Assembly (NCBI RefSeq): GCF_040954835.1
Contig: NC_090703.1
Coordinates: forward strand, 17,621,444-17,685,443
From: Lepisosteus oculatus
Taxonomy: Eukaryota; Chordata; Actinopteri; Semionotiformes; Lepisosteidae
DNA length: 64,000 nucleotides
Direction: 5' to 3'
Shown: positions 1 to 11,480 of the stretch, in pieces
Layout: each line of letters starts with the position of its first letter
Position numbering within the stretch: position 1 is the stretch's first letter
Made by a program: the position numbers and the translations under genes
The notes under the pieces: generated by a model
The model's input: only the letters and a program-made list of their open reading frames with translations
The model's database searches: none
Told to the model about the DNA's origin: nothing

Positions 1-3000
1 AAGAGAGGCGGCTGTCAGGTTTACCTTGCTGGGAAATTCTATTAAAATGTGCAATTGAAAAAAAATTATTGTGTTCACAACACAACAACAACTTGACCAT
101 CAACAATGAAACATTCAGTGTTTTGTTCACGATCACAGCCTTGAAGATAGTAACTGACAAGATGTGGTGATTTCAGTTGATATAATGAGATCATTCAACA
201 TACCATATCATAGAATTAATTTGAGTTTTATTAACTTCTAAAAAGGCTCTGAAATAGAATACAGAAGACCCCGTTTTAAGTCTTTCTTTGCCTGTAGCAT
301 GTCTGAAAAGTTACTCTGTAATCAGAGCAGTTTTTTAAGGACTTTGCTCAGTTACTTGAATATTTGATACTGTACCTAGTCATGACTCATGCCCTACACA
401 CATACATTTGTAACATAAAAATATATCACGTGCCTTCCATACAGCATTGTTTCATTTTATATCCAACAACCAGTCAGGAAAAGATAAAGAATTTATTGTT
501 GAAGTTAACTACTTTCTGTAAAAGGCACTAGGCAATCCTGGTCTTAGTCATTTGGTCAACAAGGAAATACACATTCAGGCCTGAGCAACAACAGGAGCTA
601 GTGTTATAAATGAAAAGGCACAGTCCGGGCTTCACAAAGGCTGCACATCCAATAGTTCAAGTGTACAGCCAAAGGACAGCAAACAATGTAAGGAAAAAGG
701 CTGGGATCAACTTGACCTCATTCCACTGGCTGGAATGACAGTGTGGGTAGCAGTATGGTAGGTATGCAGCTTGCATTCGTGGGTTCATTTTAACAAAGGC
801 TGTTGTCTGAAATTGTAATTAATCAGGGCTAATCAAAAGTGTAATATATACAGTATATGTGCAAAAAATTTGTCAGTGGATATGTGACAATCAAAAAAGA
901 AGTTGCAACAATTGTCCGAAATGGTATGCTTCGACATACCATTACCCAAATGTATACAAAATGCTAATTTATTTATTATGTGCAAGCATTTAACTCTGTA
1001 TACACAACATTAGTTTTGGATGCTTAAAAAACCAAGGCAATGAGGAAGCTTCTGGACCTACTGTGATCACACATCCATCCATCACAATTCAAATATAATC
1101 TGCAGAAAGGTAACCACTGAAATAATCCTCAATATCCTCAGTGTTTTTGTAAATGCATTATTATGCACCTTAGTACAGCACATAGTTACATGAAGCTAGC
1201 ACCATAGTATATATCAAAAGGAATATAAAGGAAATCAAAATGTTGTTTAGTAAACATGTTTCTCCCACATTTAAATAAAACAGTGATCTGGAAGAAGCAA
1301 ACCAATATGTACATCCCAATAAATTAATATAATCAAAATGAAGTGAAGATGACACTAATCTAAATGGCCTTTAATGCTTAAAAGAAATTTAGACATGTAA
1401 AAGAAAGGTATTCTTCCATGTGTGCACTAACACTTGGATATGAAACATGGATCTTGAATCCAGAGAAAATACAAAAAAAACATTTAATTCAAAGTAGCAT
1501 GGATCCATATATGAAGAAGAGTCTGTGACATTAGGAGACTGAAGAGATTGAAGTGGCACAGAACAGATTGAACTACAATACGAAACTAACTTTTTGAACT
1601 GAGGTAAAGTGGAACTTTTCCTCCAAGAGACAAAACTAATGTTTTGACAGTTCAGTTTAACTTCATATTAATCTTTGAAAGACCGATTTCTAAAATTGAA
1701 AGAAACTGCATTTAAAAAAAAATCCCTTTGTAAATTAAATGGATCTTTTCTTCCCTTCTTTATCCAGCTATGCATGCAAAGCATAGATGAACTGGTGATA
1801 TAAATTTGCTTTTGAAACTATCTTTTTTCAGCAGATTCTTTTACAGATCATTTACTACAAAATGGAAATTGAGATAAGCAGCACAATATTGTTTGTTCAA
1901 CTTCTTCAAGCATTACAATATCCAGTGTTGAAGACTAGACACATTTAATGGCAAAAGATGGCAACCAAGTCAAAGTTACTGTTAATAGTAAAAACAAATT
2001 GGGTCACTTCTAAAAAAGCTCTTATATCACTGACAGAATACTAGAAGTTAATACTTATTAATACTATGTTAACAAATAATGTTCTGGGAAATTAGAGAAT
2101 TTCAGTTTAAATAAACTTGCTTTGGCATTTCTTTTTTACTTGCTTAGTCATGTAAAAACATATAGGGACATTTTTATATTGAATTGTATGTTTTGAAAAA
2201 GCTCACATTTTAAAACGTGACAAATGTATGGTGTCTCCCTTTCCCTCCCATTCACTCATTTTAACACTCTTAATTAACCCTTATGACTGACAAGTGTAGT
2301 TTAATTACATATCCAATTCCATGACATATGTCATGTTATTTATTGAGCACAATATTTCTCTACCAGCAGAAAGATAATGAATTTCAGCATTAAATAGGGT
2401 ATATCCTCCTTCTCAGGCCTTCAAACAGTAATGTTTCCCACAATCTAAAATCTAAAACTGACCTTCATAGAATAGAACGACAAAAAGATGTAACCAGACT
2501 TCCTCTGCAGCCATGGTAATTGAGGGCCACAGTTCATTCAGGTTTTCATTCCAGCCCAGCTCTCAGTTCCTTTACTGAATCATTTATGCTCTTAATGAAA
2601 CTGATCAAGCATTGTTTTCAGATTTTATGGTGGCAGTGATTTTCTATTGCAAACAACACCTGTCAGACTGCACAAATGTCCATTTTCTGTTTACGAAAAT
2701 CCAGAAGAGCAAATTTCAGAAGTCAGTCCATTACACTAGGACTTTTTGTAATCCACAAACAGAAACTGTTTTAATATGCTTTAATGTGATGAGAAAATCG
2801 AAGCAAAGGCCTGAAACACAAAATGATTACTCAGTCCTTTCCTATGTCCTTTTCCAGCAATGAAAGTTCCACTTTGTGACATTTCTGTAAAAGAGTAGCA
2901 GTGGCACATGTATCCATCAAGAGCAAGCTGAGAACTAGCTTTTCAAGGTATACCTGAAACGTTTCCTATGTCAACATAAAACAGAATATGGTCTGCATAT

Positions 3001-3454
3001 GTTGTTGAGACAATAATTAAAAGAATAATCACATTTTCTTTTCAGTTTTCCACAGGAATTCACTGGTTGACACCACCTAATGCCATACTGTGGTCATCAC
3101 ATGTCCTAGCAGTACAATGTATAAATAAGAAATGCCCTTAAATAATTCAGCAATTCTTCCTTTACTGAGAGTATGTAAGAGTAATCTTGTTCTTTGTGAC
3201 AACAAAATAAATATTTGCCTGCTGAATGATAAAAAAACAGATGTGTTAAATGTAGTAGGCTTCAAAACTGTTATTTATCATGCTTTTTCTAAAATCTACC
3301 GTTTATTAAATGTTGTATTTATATTTTTTCAGTTTTTTTTTTTATATACAAGAAAATAACCCAGGCATGGAGCAGTAAGCAAAAACATCCAATTTTTAAC
3401 TATTTATTTTAGAAAAAACAGTATTAAAAAAAAGGTCCAGTAGCCCATATACAG
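1..3454. other. AT-rich non-coding stretch
   Basis: Only short chance frames are present. I searched both strands for the missing PPP1R14D exon 1 (a phosphorylatable Thr segment and a KYDR..L...KWID-like helix) and did not see it. This is probably part of that gene's first intron. Confidence 0.5.
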
Positions 3455-3640
3455 TATACTCAGTAACGAAACAAGGACACAGGGCTATAATTGGAGACCA
3501 AAAAGACTCAATATCGGACAAAGAAGAGGAAATACTTTATACAAAGAGTTGTAGTTATCTGGAACAACATGGTTGAGTCTCAAACTCTGGGCTCAATTAA
3601 GAAAAGACAGAACAAAATTCAGATTCACTTACAGTAGCTA
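3455..3640 (+). repeat. LINE pol C-terminal relic (CR1/L2 group)
   Basis: Frame fragments read TKKRKYFIQRVVVIWNNM and ESQTLGSIKKRQNK. These match the C-terminal RxNxRKxFFxQRVVxxWNxLP...FKxRLD pattern of CR1-like reverse transcriptase proteins. Stop codons and drift show it is old. Confidence 0.55.
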
Positions 3641-5394
3641 CTAAACCACCCAATAAGCAAGACAGACTCATGTATTATCTGTTGAAAGTCCTTTCAAGTA
3701 AAAATATATATAAATCAGCAGATTCAAAACTTTTAGAAAAATTAACCTCTCATGCACATACATTTTGTCATTAAATGTAGTGAAAAAAATCAAATGCTTT
3801 TGCTAGATGTTAGCCCATGAAAATCGAAGCTGTCCAGAAGCAGAAGGTAACTGGAAAGACACAGGCTCACTGGTGTTTTGTATTTTTCAGTGATCCTTAA
3901 GTTTTAGTTAAACTGAAACTGGGTTTTGGTTTTGAGTGCATTTAATTGATCTGGACCCACACCAGGCCTTTATCCTTGGAGTGCTCCAATTTTATTGTGT
4001 TGAATGGAAAAATGTTACCTCTATCTTTGATGTTACTCAATTTTGAAATTATTTCAATTATGAAACATCAATGGGGCTTTGGGGGAAAAAAATTGGATTG
4101 GTAATAGATAATCCTATTTTAATTTAGATATCATTGGAAAAGACATCCCTCAGGCTTTAATAATGAAATATTGCTTTAACCCCCAATTCATAATCTATGT
4201 GCATGTACGAAATGCATATTTTCTTAGACTAAAATTTATATTAAAACCTTTCTTTATTCTGAATATATAAACTATCATCCATGAAATAAAGAACCAGGTA
4301 TATTTATAAAAGAATGGGAAACAATGCAGAATGATAGGTTGGATGCCATTGGATTAATTTTAATTTGGGCAGCATTACATTTGAAGAAATAAGGTTAACA
4401 ATTTAAAATTCCTCTTTACATTGCTTATAACTGACGAACAAACAGCAATCTTCCTTTTGTTGTATATAGAAATTTAATATAATTCTTTTATCACAAGTGT
4501 TAATAATCAATGTTATGGCTATACAAACAGGTTGGGGACACCATAAGGACTAGACGTTGACTAATACATTATGCAAGAGCACCACATCCAAGAAACATTA
4601 TTTATTATAAGGAAAAGCAGGATGTAGCTGCTGTACTGTGGTGTTGGTAGACATTTAGGTGGCATTCTGCAACCTGGACAAATTTTTATGTTTTACTTAA
4701 TTTGTATTCAGTTTTTTTAATTTCACATATCAATCCTTCTGGATTAATAAGAAATAACTATTTACAGTCATCTGTCAGTCTTCAGCATTTGATCTTTTCA
4801 GTTGACGTTTCATTTCATTTCACTTAGTATTGAACCATCTTACTTGTTTAATGTACAGTAGGTGCTGGTGGTTCTTCAGGCTCATAGACTTCACAATAGG
4901 CAATGCCCTGTTTTTTAGTTTTTTTCTCTTCTTCAAACATGGTGTAAAGGAAATAGGCCCCTTAAAATGTGAGTACTCTCTTAACAGACTCAATATTTGT
5001 TTGATGTCAGGCAGTGACTGGATTAATAGTGGCCCAAAGCTATGTTTCTTAAACAGCAATTGCACAGTAACTTATTGCCATTCCATTCATCCATCCATTA
5101 CATCAATCTTACATTTTTATATTTACAAAAAAGGCTACAGGCGAACAAACACCACAGCTAGTTATATAAAGGATTTAATTTGTTAATTTAACCCTCTGTG
5201 TACTTCCTGCACTTTAAATTTAGAATTTAAACTAGGTTTATCTGCCAAATCGGAGCATATTAACCACAAGTCTAAGTTCTAAAGACTTGCAACTGCACAG
5301 TAGCAAAATGACACAAAAATATCCATGAAGAAAAATAGAAAATGTCAACCTTTCCAGCTATTTTCAATTACTGCAACATCCAGTACAGGCTTGT

Positions 5395-5515
5395 GGTAAA
5401 CTGATGCTTACCACATTTGGAGCTGGAACTCAACACAGGAGGCACCTCGCCTTGGAATTTAATCCAAGATCCAAGAGCTGTGAGGCAGCATTGCTAACCG
5501 TGCCTCCCACATAAA
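5395..5515 (-). repeat. tRNA-derived SINE type A, head fragment
   Basis: On the + strand it reads AACTCAACACAGGAGGCACC and AGCTGTGAGGCAGCATTGCT, AACCGTGCC: the reverse complement of the SINE head (GGCACGGTTAGCAATGCTGC, CTCACAGCTC). Confidence 0.5.
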
Positions 5516-5689
5516 CGCCTATTAAAAGCAAACCGAAATGCATAAAAAGCTTTCATGACTAAGACACAGCTGATAAGATTTAAATAGCTTTAATTACCCG
5601 AGGAAATTATGCTCCATTGAATCAGATTAGACATTACTTAAAGTCTAGGCTAAATTTATAGTTAGGAGGAAAATTAACTGCACCTGTTT

Positions 5690-5990
5690 TTTCTCTGGGT
5701 GGCATAATGGCAGTTAGCTACCGCTGCCTCACAGCTCTTGTCCTGGATTTGATGCTAGACTAGCTTTCTATGTAAAGTTTATATTTTCCTAGTGCATGTA
5801 GGATTTCTCTTGGTATTTTGCTTTCCTTCCAGAGATGTATAAATTAGGTTAATCTCTAATAGTCTAATTGTCCATGTGTGTGTATGCCATACAATGGATT
5901 AACCTCTTGTCCGTGGTGTAGCCTTGCCTTGTTATCTTCTTGGATGAGCTCCAGGATGCAGTGACCCTGACAGATATTCCTCCATCATTC
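5690..5990 (+). mobile_element. tRNA-derived SINE, fish type A, near full length
   Basis: GGTGGCATAATGGCAGTTAG, then CCTCACAGCTCTTGTCCTGG, then TTTGATGCTAG supply degenerate A and B boxes. Relics of the common TTTCCTCCCACAGTCCAAAGA block, a TTAGGTTAAT block, and GAGCTCCAGGATGC...GTGACCCTG follow. The order matches a very common fish SINE body. Confidence 0.6.
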
Positions 5991-6492
5991 CTCCCATTGG
6001 TGTACAACATATTTTATGGTATAGTTTTTTTAATGAAAGCTGAAAATTGTCAAATGCTTTTGACAGGAGGAAAAAGATGAGAGAAACCAACAGTTTAATA
6101 TGTCATATTGTAAATGTACTGTAGGTATAATGTATGTATTGGTGCACTTAGTTCTTTTTTATTTCTTAGCTGTGAAATTCTGCAGTGTACATAATGCTTC
6201 AGTGGGAATATTGTTATTATCCGACCTCTGGAATGTCTTTACACTTTTATCACGAAAGGGATATTATAGATACCAATGTTACATTATAAAAAATGATCTA
6301 TCCTCCTTAAGCACAGTTTGTATCTCCTGCTTTGTGACCTCAGTTATTGTGAAGGTATACCTGAGACAGAAGAAGACAATTTATGTAGGTGTGGAAGAGG
6401 TGGCTGTCAACAACCAAACTGTAAGTCTGTGTATATATGTGTAGGTCAAGGAATATAGTTATCACAAATATTTATTTTTCTTTCATGTGCAG

Positions 6493-9400
6493 GAGGAGGA
6501 GATTCCAGAATTAGAAATTGACATCGATGAACTGCTGGAACTTACAGATGCAGAGCAGCGATCAAAACTACAGGTGACCCTTGACAGGTCAAGAAAGGGA
6601 AATGTTGGAAGTTATCATGGAATTAAAATCTTTGATGCTAACTTTTTACACAAATCTTTACACATAAAACGGCAGTAGACCCACCTGCCAAAATGTATCT
6701 GAATTCTTTTTAAAACCTTAACCTTACCATTGTAGGTAAGATAACAGCCATACCACCCTGCAACTCACAACTGGCAACCCACTGAAGCTAAGCAGGTGTG
6801 AGCCTGGTCAGTACCTGGATGGGAGACCTCCTGGGAAAAACTAAGGTTGCTGCTGGAAGAGGTGTTAATGGGGCCAGCAGGGGGCGCTCACCCTGTGGCC
6901 TATGTGGGTCCTAATGCCCCAGTATAGTGTGGTCATTAAAAATCCCAGGGCGTCTCTTGAAAAGAGTAGGGGTGTAACCCTGGCGTCCTGGCCAAATTTC
7001 CCTTTGGCCCTTACCAGTCATGGCCTCCTAATAATCCCCATCTATGAATTGGCTTCATTACTCTGCTCTCCACTGATAGCTGGTGTGTGGTGAGCGTTCT
7101 GGCGCACTATGGCTGCCGTCGCATCATCCAGGTGGATGCTGCACATTGGTGGTGGTGGAGGGGAGTCCTCATTACCTGTTAAGCACTTTGAGTGGAGTGT
7201 CCAGAAAAGTGCTATATAAGTGGAAGTAATAATAATAATAATTGTTTGAAAACAAAGAATGCAATTTGTAAACAATTGAAGACAAAAATAATTAAAAAAT
7301 TTTAAAAAGATTGATAGTTCTTTAATAAAAACTATGATATTTTCAAATTGTCATCAGTGTTATGATGAAAAAAATGCCTCATCTCAATCTTTTTTAAAAA
7401 AGATTGATAGTTCTTTAATAAAAACTATGATATTTTCAAATTATCATCAGTGTTATGATGAAAAAAAATGCCTCATGCATTGCAACACCGAGGAAACCCC
7501 TCATAATATAACAGGTTTTCAGCCTGAGGAAGAAGTATAGCCATTATATTGAAAATACATTATTTAGAAATTGCTCTAAGGCAGTGGTTCTCAAACTGTG
7601 GTACGCGTACCGGCAGTGGTACGTGGAGTGCCGCCAGGTGGTACGCCAAATGACCCTGGAACTGTGTCGTGTCCGCTGAAAAATCAGGACGGGTTTTCAT
7701 ATTTTGTATTTTAATACGTGTCGAATACGCAGCCTACGTACTACGATACAGTGCGTGCTAATACTTCAGTGGACACAAGAGATACTCTGTAATTCTATAC
7801 CACTCTATAGAATGCGTGCTACGGATCCAAGTGACCAATTGTATTTAAAGAAAGCTACTGTATCTCCAGCAAATAGGGAGAAAGGAGAATGTGCGTGATT
7901 TTGGAACAATGCCAATGTTGTAAACACAGGAATGCATAGAAATACGTGCTATGAACGCAGGTAATCTTGTGAGCACACAAAAGCGTGATAACAGAAAAAT
8001 ATTTAACTGTTCTAATTTGAGAAAAATACACCGAGCGTCTCTGTGTTTCGCTCCCATGCGCATGAAATAAAAACTTAATAAATAAATATGGAAATAAAAA
8101 CGGAAACGCGGAAAAATGCAAGCTTGCGGATTGCTAAAGCAGGTAAGCTACACTATTTTTGAAGAACCTTATTTACCGTTGGCAAAAGAGCTGACACGTA
8201 TTATGTGTAGAGAAAAAGCTGCTAAACAGCCCGTCCTGCTGCCCCCCTCCCCCTGAAAGACAGTCATTCATAGAATTATTGAAATTAAGGATTATATCAA
8301 AAGTACACTGATAGAGCGTGTTAAAATGAGCAGATGTTTTTCACTGCAATTAGATGAGTCTGTAGTTGATTTGGCCAATTTGTTCGTTTACGTTAGATAC
8401 GAGTTTGAGGGCATGTCCCATGAAGACTTTCTGTTCTGTAAACCGCTACCAACAGGAACTACAGGAGAGCACATATTTCAGCTTCTGAATGAATTTATCG
8501 AAGAGAATGGCCTCGACTGGATAAAATGCGTCTGAGTTTGTACAGACGGTGCTAGAGCAATGACAAGCCGACATAACGGTGTAGAATTAGATAGGTTGCT
8601 CCAGAAATTAATGTACACATTACAACATCCAACACGAGACCTTTGCCGTCAAGAAAATGCCTGACGATTTAATATCTGTTAGACTCTGTTGTGAATTGTA
8701 TCAAGGCTCGAAAAATTAATTCACATCTGCTTTGCTCAACTAAACAGGCTCACCCCTCTCACTGAAATGGTGCTTTTTTATTAGTTGTTGTTAATGTTTT
8801 TTTTTCTGTAAAACACTTTGAGAAGCCACCTTTAAAGGCGCTATATCAAATAAAGTTTATTATTATAATATTTATTATATGTATGTGTGAGTGTGTGTGC
8901 ACGCGCGCTCATGTTGGTCATTGAGAATTTTTGGGTTCCTAAGAGATGATGACTTGTAGGTGGTACTTGGATGCTTTGGTTGGATTAGGGGTGGTACTTG
9001 GTCCAAAAAGTTTGAGAACCACTGCTCTAAGGTAAAAATCAGGTCATAAAGCATATGATTTCCTAAAGTAAAAGCATTTGACTTTATATTGTATGGGATT
9101 TTACTTTGATCAGGACAATATTTTCCTTTTAACTAGGTCTTGCAAATGCCCTTATTATTCTTACGTTAAATGTTTTATGAACATTTTCTTTGTTTCCACA
9201 GGAACTTTTACAGGAATGTGGCAAGCCTAAAGAGGTAAGACATTGTAAAATATATAGCCCTCACTTTGGTTTAATCATTTGAACTTTATGTTTACAGTGC
9301 CTAGCATCAATCCAGTGTCCATTATAGCAAGAATTATTATAGCTGTTATGTAAGATTGTCTTAGATTATCCTATCTATACAGTGTTGCTATTTATTTATT

Positions 9401-9995
9401 ATATAAAAGTTATTTTGTTTTGTTAATAAATTCCTTTGTTTCTTCAGAAATTCCTGAATTCAGGAATGCTAACTGCTAATCCAAGGAGTATAATTATCAG
9501 GTCATTTGTTAGTGACATAAAATTGTACATAGTTTAACCAAAGTCCTATTACAACAGTGACTTTAAAGGCACTATCAGTGTCTTTTAAATGAACTGCAGA
9601 CTAATTACAATGATTTTTAAACCAGGGAAGCAGCCAAAATTGCTGTCTTATAATCAGCGGTATATTATATAAATTGCTAGATTTTTTCTTTTTTTTCCCT
9701 TAACCAACTTAACACTGATTAACTTTTTCACTTAATCAGTGTTAAGGTCAGGCTCTACTTTTGATCTTAGTCCTTCGGTAGATTCAGAATAGTACAACAG
9801 TAACCTATTATAAAGACACTTGAAACCAAGGAATGTTGATAGTTACACATAACATTAAGTTACTGATTAGTAAAAATCAGGCTGCCTTCCACCACGCATT
9901 AAAGGTTGTCATTTTTCCCTTACCAGGATTTTATCAATGGACTTTTATATCGCATGAAGGGTCTGCGAAAAATGTCTGTACCCCAGAAGAAATGA
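6493..9995 (+). CDS. ppp1r14d: PPP1R14D-like protein phosphatase 1 inhibitor, 3' coding exons (partial)
   Basis: Three coding exons join in frame: 6493-6573, 9202-9234 and 9927-9995, ending in TGA. All junctions are phase 0 with AG/GT borders. They encode EEEIPELEIDIDELLEL... (27 residues), then ELLQECGKPKE, then DFINGLLYRMKGLRKM..., ending SVPQKK. This is the C-terminal half of the PHI domain of the CPI-17/PPP1R14 family: the acidic (D/E)IDxxELLEL helix, the CGKP turn and a final FIxxLLxxxKGLR helix. The tail resembles the RLSRPQK end of human PPP1R14D more than the A, B or C paralogs. The family inhibits the PP1 catalytic subunit through a phosphorylatable Thr-containing segment in exon 1. 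I could not find that exon in 1-6480, so it probably lies upstream. Family assignment is firm; the D paralog is likely, supported by ZFYVE19 facing it as in human. Confidence 0.85.
6740..7243 (+). mobile_element. 5S rRNA-derived SINE, near full length
   Basis: The head reads GCCATACCACCCTG ... GAAGCTAAGCAGG...CCTGGTCAGTACCTGGATGG, matching the 5S rRNA internal promoter (A box, intermediate element, C box). The body follows, then a tail (AAGCACTTTGAGTGGAGTG ... AAAGTGCTATATAAGTG) ending in an (AAT)n run. This is the SINE3 type of organisation. The central part of 5S is diverged, so it is not a functional 5S gene. Confidence 0.85.
7301..7478. repeat. Two-copy direct repeat, period about 93 bp
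   Basis: The segment from AAAAAGATTGATAGTTCTTT to GATGAAAAAAATGCCTCAT occurs twice in tandem with almost no mismatches (TTGTCATC against TTATCATC; one extra A). It is a recent local duplication between the SINE and the hAT. Confidence 0.85.
8326..8670 (+). pseudogene. hAT transposase fragment with premature stops
   Basis: The frame encodes CFSLQLDESVVDLANL, VRYEFEGMSHEDFLFCKPL, TTGEHIFQLLNEF and ENGLDWIKCV. A TGA follows at 8533-8535, after which the same frame continues with VCTDGARAMTSRHNGV. These are the conserved LDES...FCKPLP...CTDGA blocks of the hAT catalytic domain. A second in-frame stop comes later. The N-terminal BED finger and C-terminal dimerisation region are absent, so it cannot be functional. 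Confidence 0.85.
8735..8880 (+). repeat. SINE/LINE 3' tail nested inside the hAT element
   Basis: AAAACACTTTGAGAAGCCAC, then CTATATCAAATAAAG, then a TTATTATTAT run: the common 3' tail of fish SINEs mobilised by L2/CR1-type LINEs. It lies within the hAT boundaries, so it inserted after, or travelled with, the transposon. Confidence 0.55.
9708..9746. repeat. Perfect inverted repeat, 15-bp stem
   Basis: CTTAACACTGATTAA (9708-9722) and TTAATCAGTGTTAAG (9732-9746) are exact reverse complements separated by 9 nt (CTTTTTCAC). It lies in the intron 180 bp before the last PPP1R14D exon. Confidence 0.9.
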
Positions 9996-10264
9996 GGCTG
10001 AAATCTGTGGATAACAGTAATGTGAAGTCATCTTTATTTGGCAGTCTGGATGTTTGTATGTAGATTGACAGTGTTCTTAACAGAACTAATGTCTTGACAA
10101 AGGATGCCTTCTCTACGCACACATGGATCAATGTCGCTCTTGATGTTGAAGGCCTATGGACTGTTTTTGAACATTATTTATGAATATTTTGACTTTTTGA
10201 GTCTGATGTACAAATGCAATACTTGTATTTTTGTCTTTTTGGGGGGGAGGGGGGGATAAAAGCA

Positions 10265-10270
10265 AATAAA
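10265..10270 (+). terminator. Poly(A) signal AATAAA of the PPP1R14D-like gene
   Basis: AATAAA lies 270 nt after the TGA at 9993-9995. A G7-A-G7 tract at 10241-10255 precedes it by about 10 nt. It is the first canonical hexamer after the stop codon that I noticed. Confidence 0.6.
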
Positions 10271-10707
10271 CACAATTGTTGACAGTTTTGTCTATCAAAA
10301 TACCCATACAAAATGACTTTTGTGACTAGCATAAGGATGTGTAAAGTTTCCCATTTATATTTTCTGGTTACAGTGTCAGGTAACATGGGAATAAAAAAAG
10401 GATTTCCAGTGTATGAATATTTTAGTTCCCTGTGTATTTAAACACATCCAATTAATATGCTTCAAGAAGAAAAGTTCATCTTACAAGCCTTTGATGCCTT
10501 GTTCATTACTTGCTTTGAAGATTATTATGGTGAAATATCACTAAATACAAGCATATAATAGCAAATAACTGCAGGCCGGAGGATATACTAGGAAAGAGAG
10601 TGAAGCATATGCTTTTGGAGTCTGTTTCAGAGACCAGCCATGTGGATCTTACTTGAGCGAAGCCAGGGGATTTAGATTAGAGCCGAATTACAAGACTGTG
10701 CTTGAGT

Positions 10708-10905
10708 ATTAGGGTCTACACAAGAGGTTGAATGTAAGTATCTAAACAAGATGTTGAATGTTACAGTCTACACAAGAGGTTAAATGTTGTATTCTAATAA
10801 AAGTCTACACAAATTGTTGAATGTTAGGGGCTAAAGACGATGTTAAATGTAGGGGTATACACAAAATGTTGAATGTTAGGGCCTGGACAAGATGCTGGGT
10901 TTGGG
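10708..10905. repeat. Degenerate minisatellite
   Basis: About six imperfect units with the core GTCTACACAAGAGGTTGAAT followed by GTTA, spaced about 27-40 bp. Variants include CTAAACAAGATGTTGAATG, ATACACAAAATGTTGAATG and CCTGGACAAGATG. Confidence 0.7.
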
Positions 10906-11309
10906 AACAATGTTTGGGAAAGCACCAGTTACACTATGAACTACCCTTGATGAATCTGGCTTCATTTCCTCCCTGCTATATCAGTGCTTTATGCAAGCTG
11001 GGCAAGTACCCAATTATGTATTTGTCTTTTTAATAGTTCTCTCACATTCATCCTTTCGGGCCCCGCACTCAGTGCGCAAAGATTGAAAGCAGTAAAATGT
11101 ACTCATCACTTTAGAAAAATGTGCTCTCTCTTGAAAATCCAATCATGAAATCATATTATGCGTTGTGAAATTAAGTTTAAATTATGATCGTATTTTCATG
11201 TTAATGTACTTGTGGTGGATCATAAAACCTTAATTTACTAAAGATAACAGATGCGTGAAATACCTGAGATAACATTTACAGAATATAGCAACTCACCAGC
11301 GCAGGAATT

Positions 11310-11480
11310 GTACAGTAGAGAGTAGAGTAGAGGAGTTTATTGCCATACGTGCATATACTTTGGAATTCTTATTCACTCTGATCTCTTGGGACATACAGTA
11401 CACAATACTCCACACAATTTAAACAGAACATTACAAACATAATAGATAATAACAACATATAAATAATAACAATTAATACA
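11310..11480 (-). repeat. Interspersed repeat, probable LINE terminus
   Basis: GTAGAGGAGTTTATTGCCAT, then CTTGGGACATACAGTACACA, then AT-rich TAATAACAACATATAAATAA resembles the antisense end of a common fish retroelement (TTTATTGTCATGTG...). The assignment is from memory of the pattern only. Confidence 0.35.

Larger units (their letters stand above)
7582..9024. mobile_element. hAT-family DNA transposon (Charlie/ZBED5-like), complete ends, decayed transposase
   Basis: The ends are inverted repeats: CAGTGGTTCTCAAACT on the left and AGTTTGAGAACCACTG on the right. Both flanks carry the same 8-bp target duplication CTCTAAGG (7574-7581 and 9025-9032). The 8-bp duplication and the CAGTGGTTCTCAAA end are hallmarks of hAT elements. 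The interior (1.44 kb) is too short for a full transposase gene. The element sits in the intron between PPP1R14D exons 2 and 3. Confidence 0.92.

Noticed and set aside
4830-5186. 118-codon open frame on the + strand
   Set aside because: Composition is that of chance AT-rich sequence, with no splice context and an equally long frame on the opposite strand.
6740-6870. 5S rRNA gene
   Set aside because: The 5' and C-box parts resemble 5S, but the middle is replaced, there is no T-run terminator, and a SINE body follows directly.
8326-8535. Independent host gene for the LDES...FCKPLP protein
   Set aside because: It lies inside a hAT with clear ends and target duplications and carries hAT catalytic-domain blocks.
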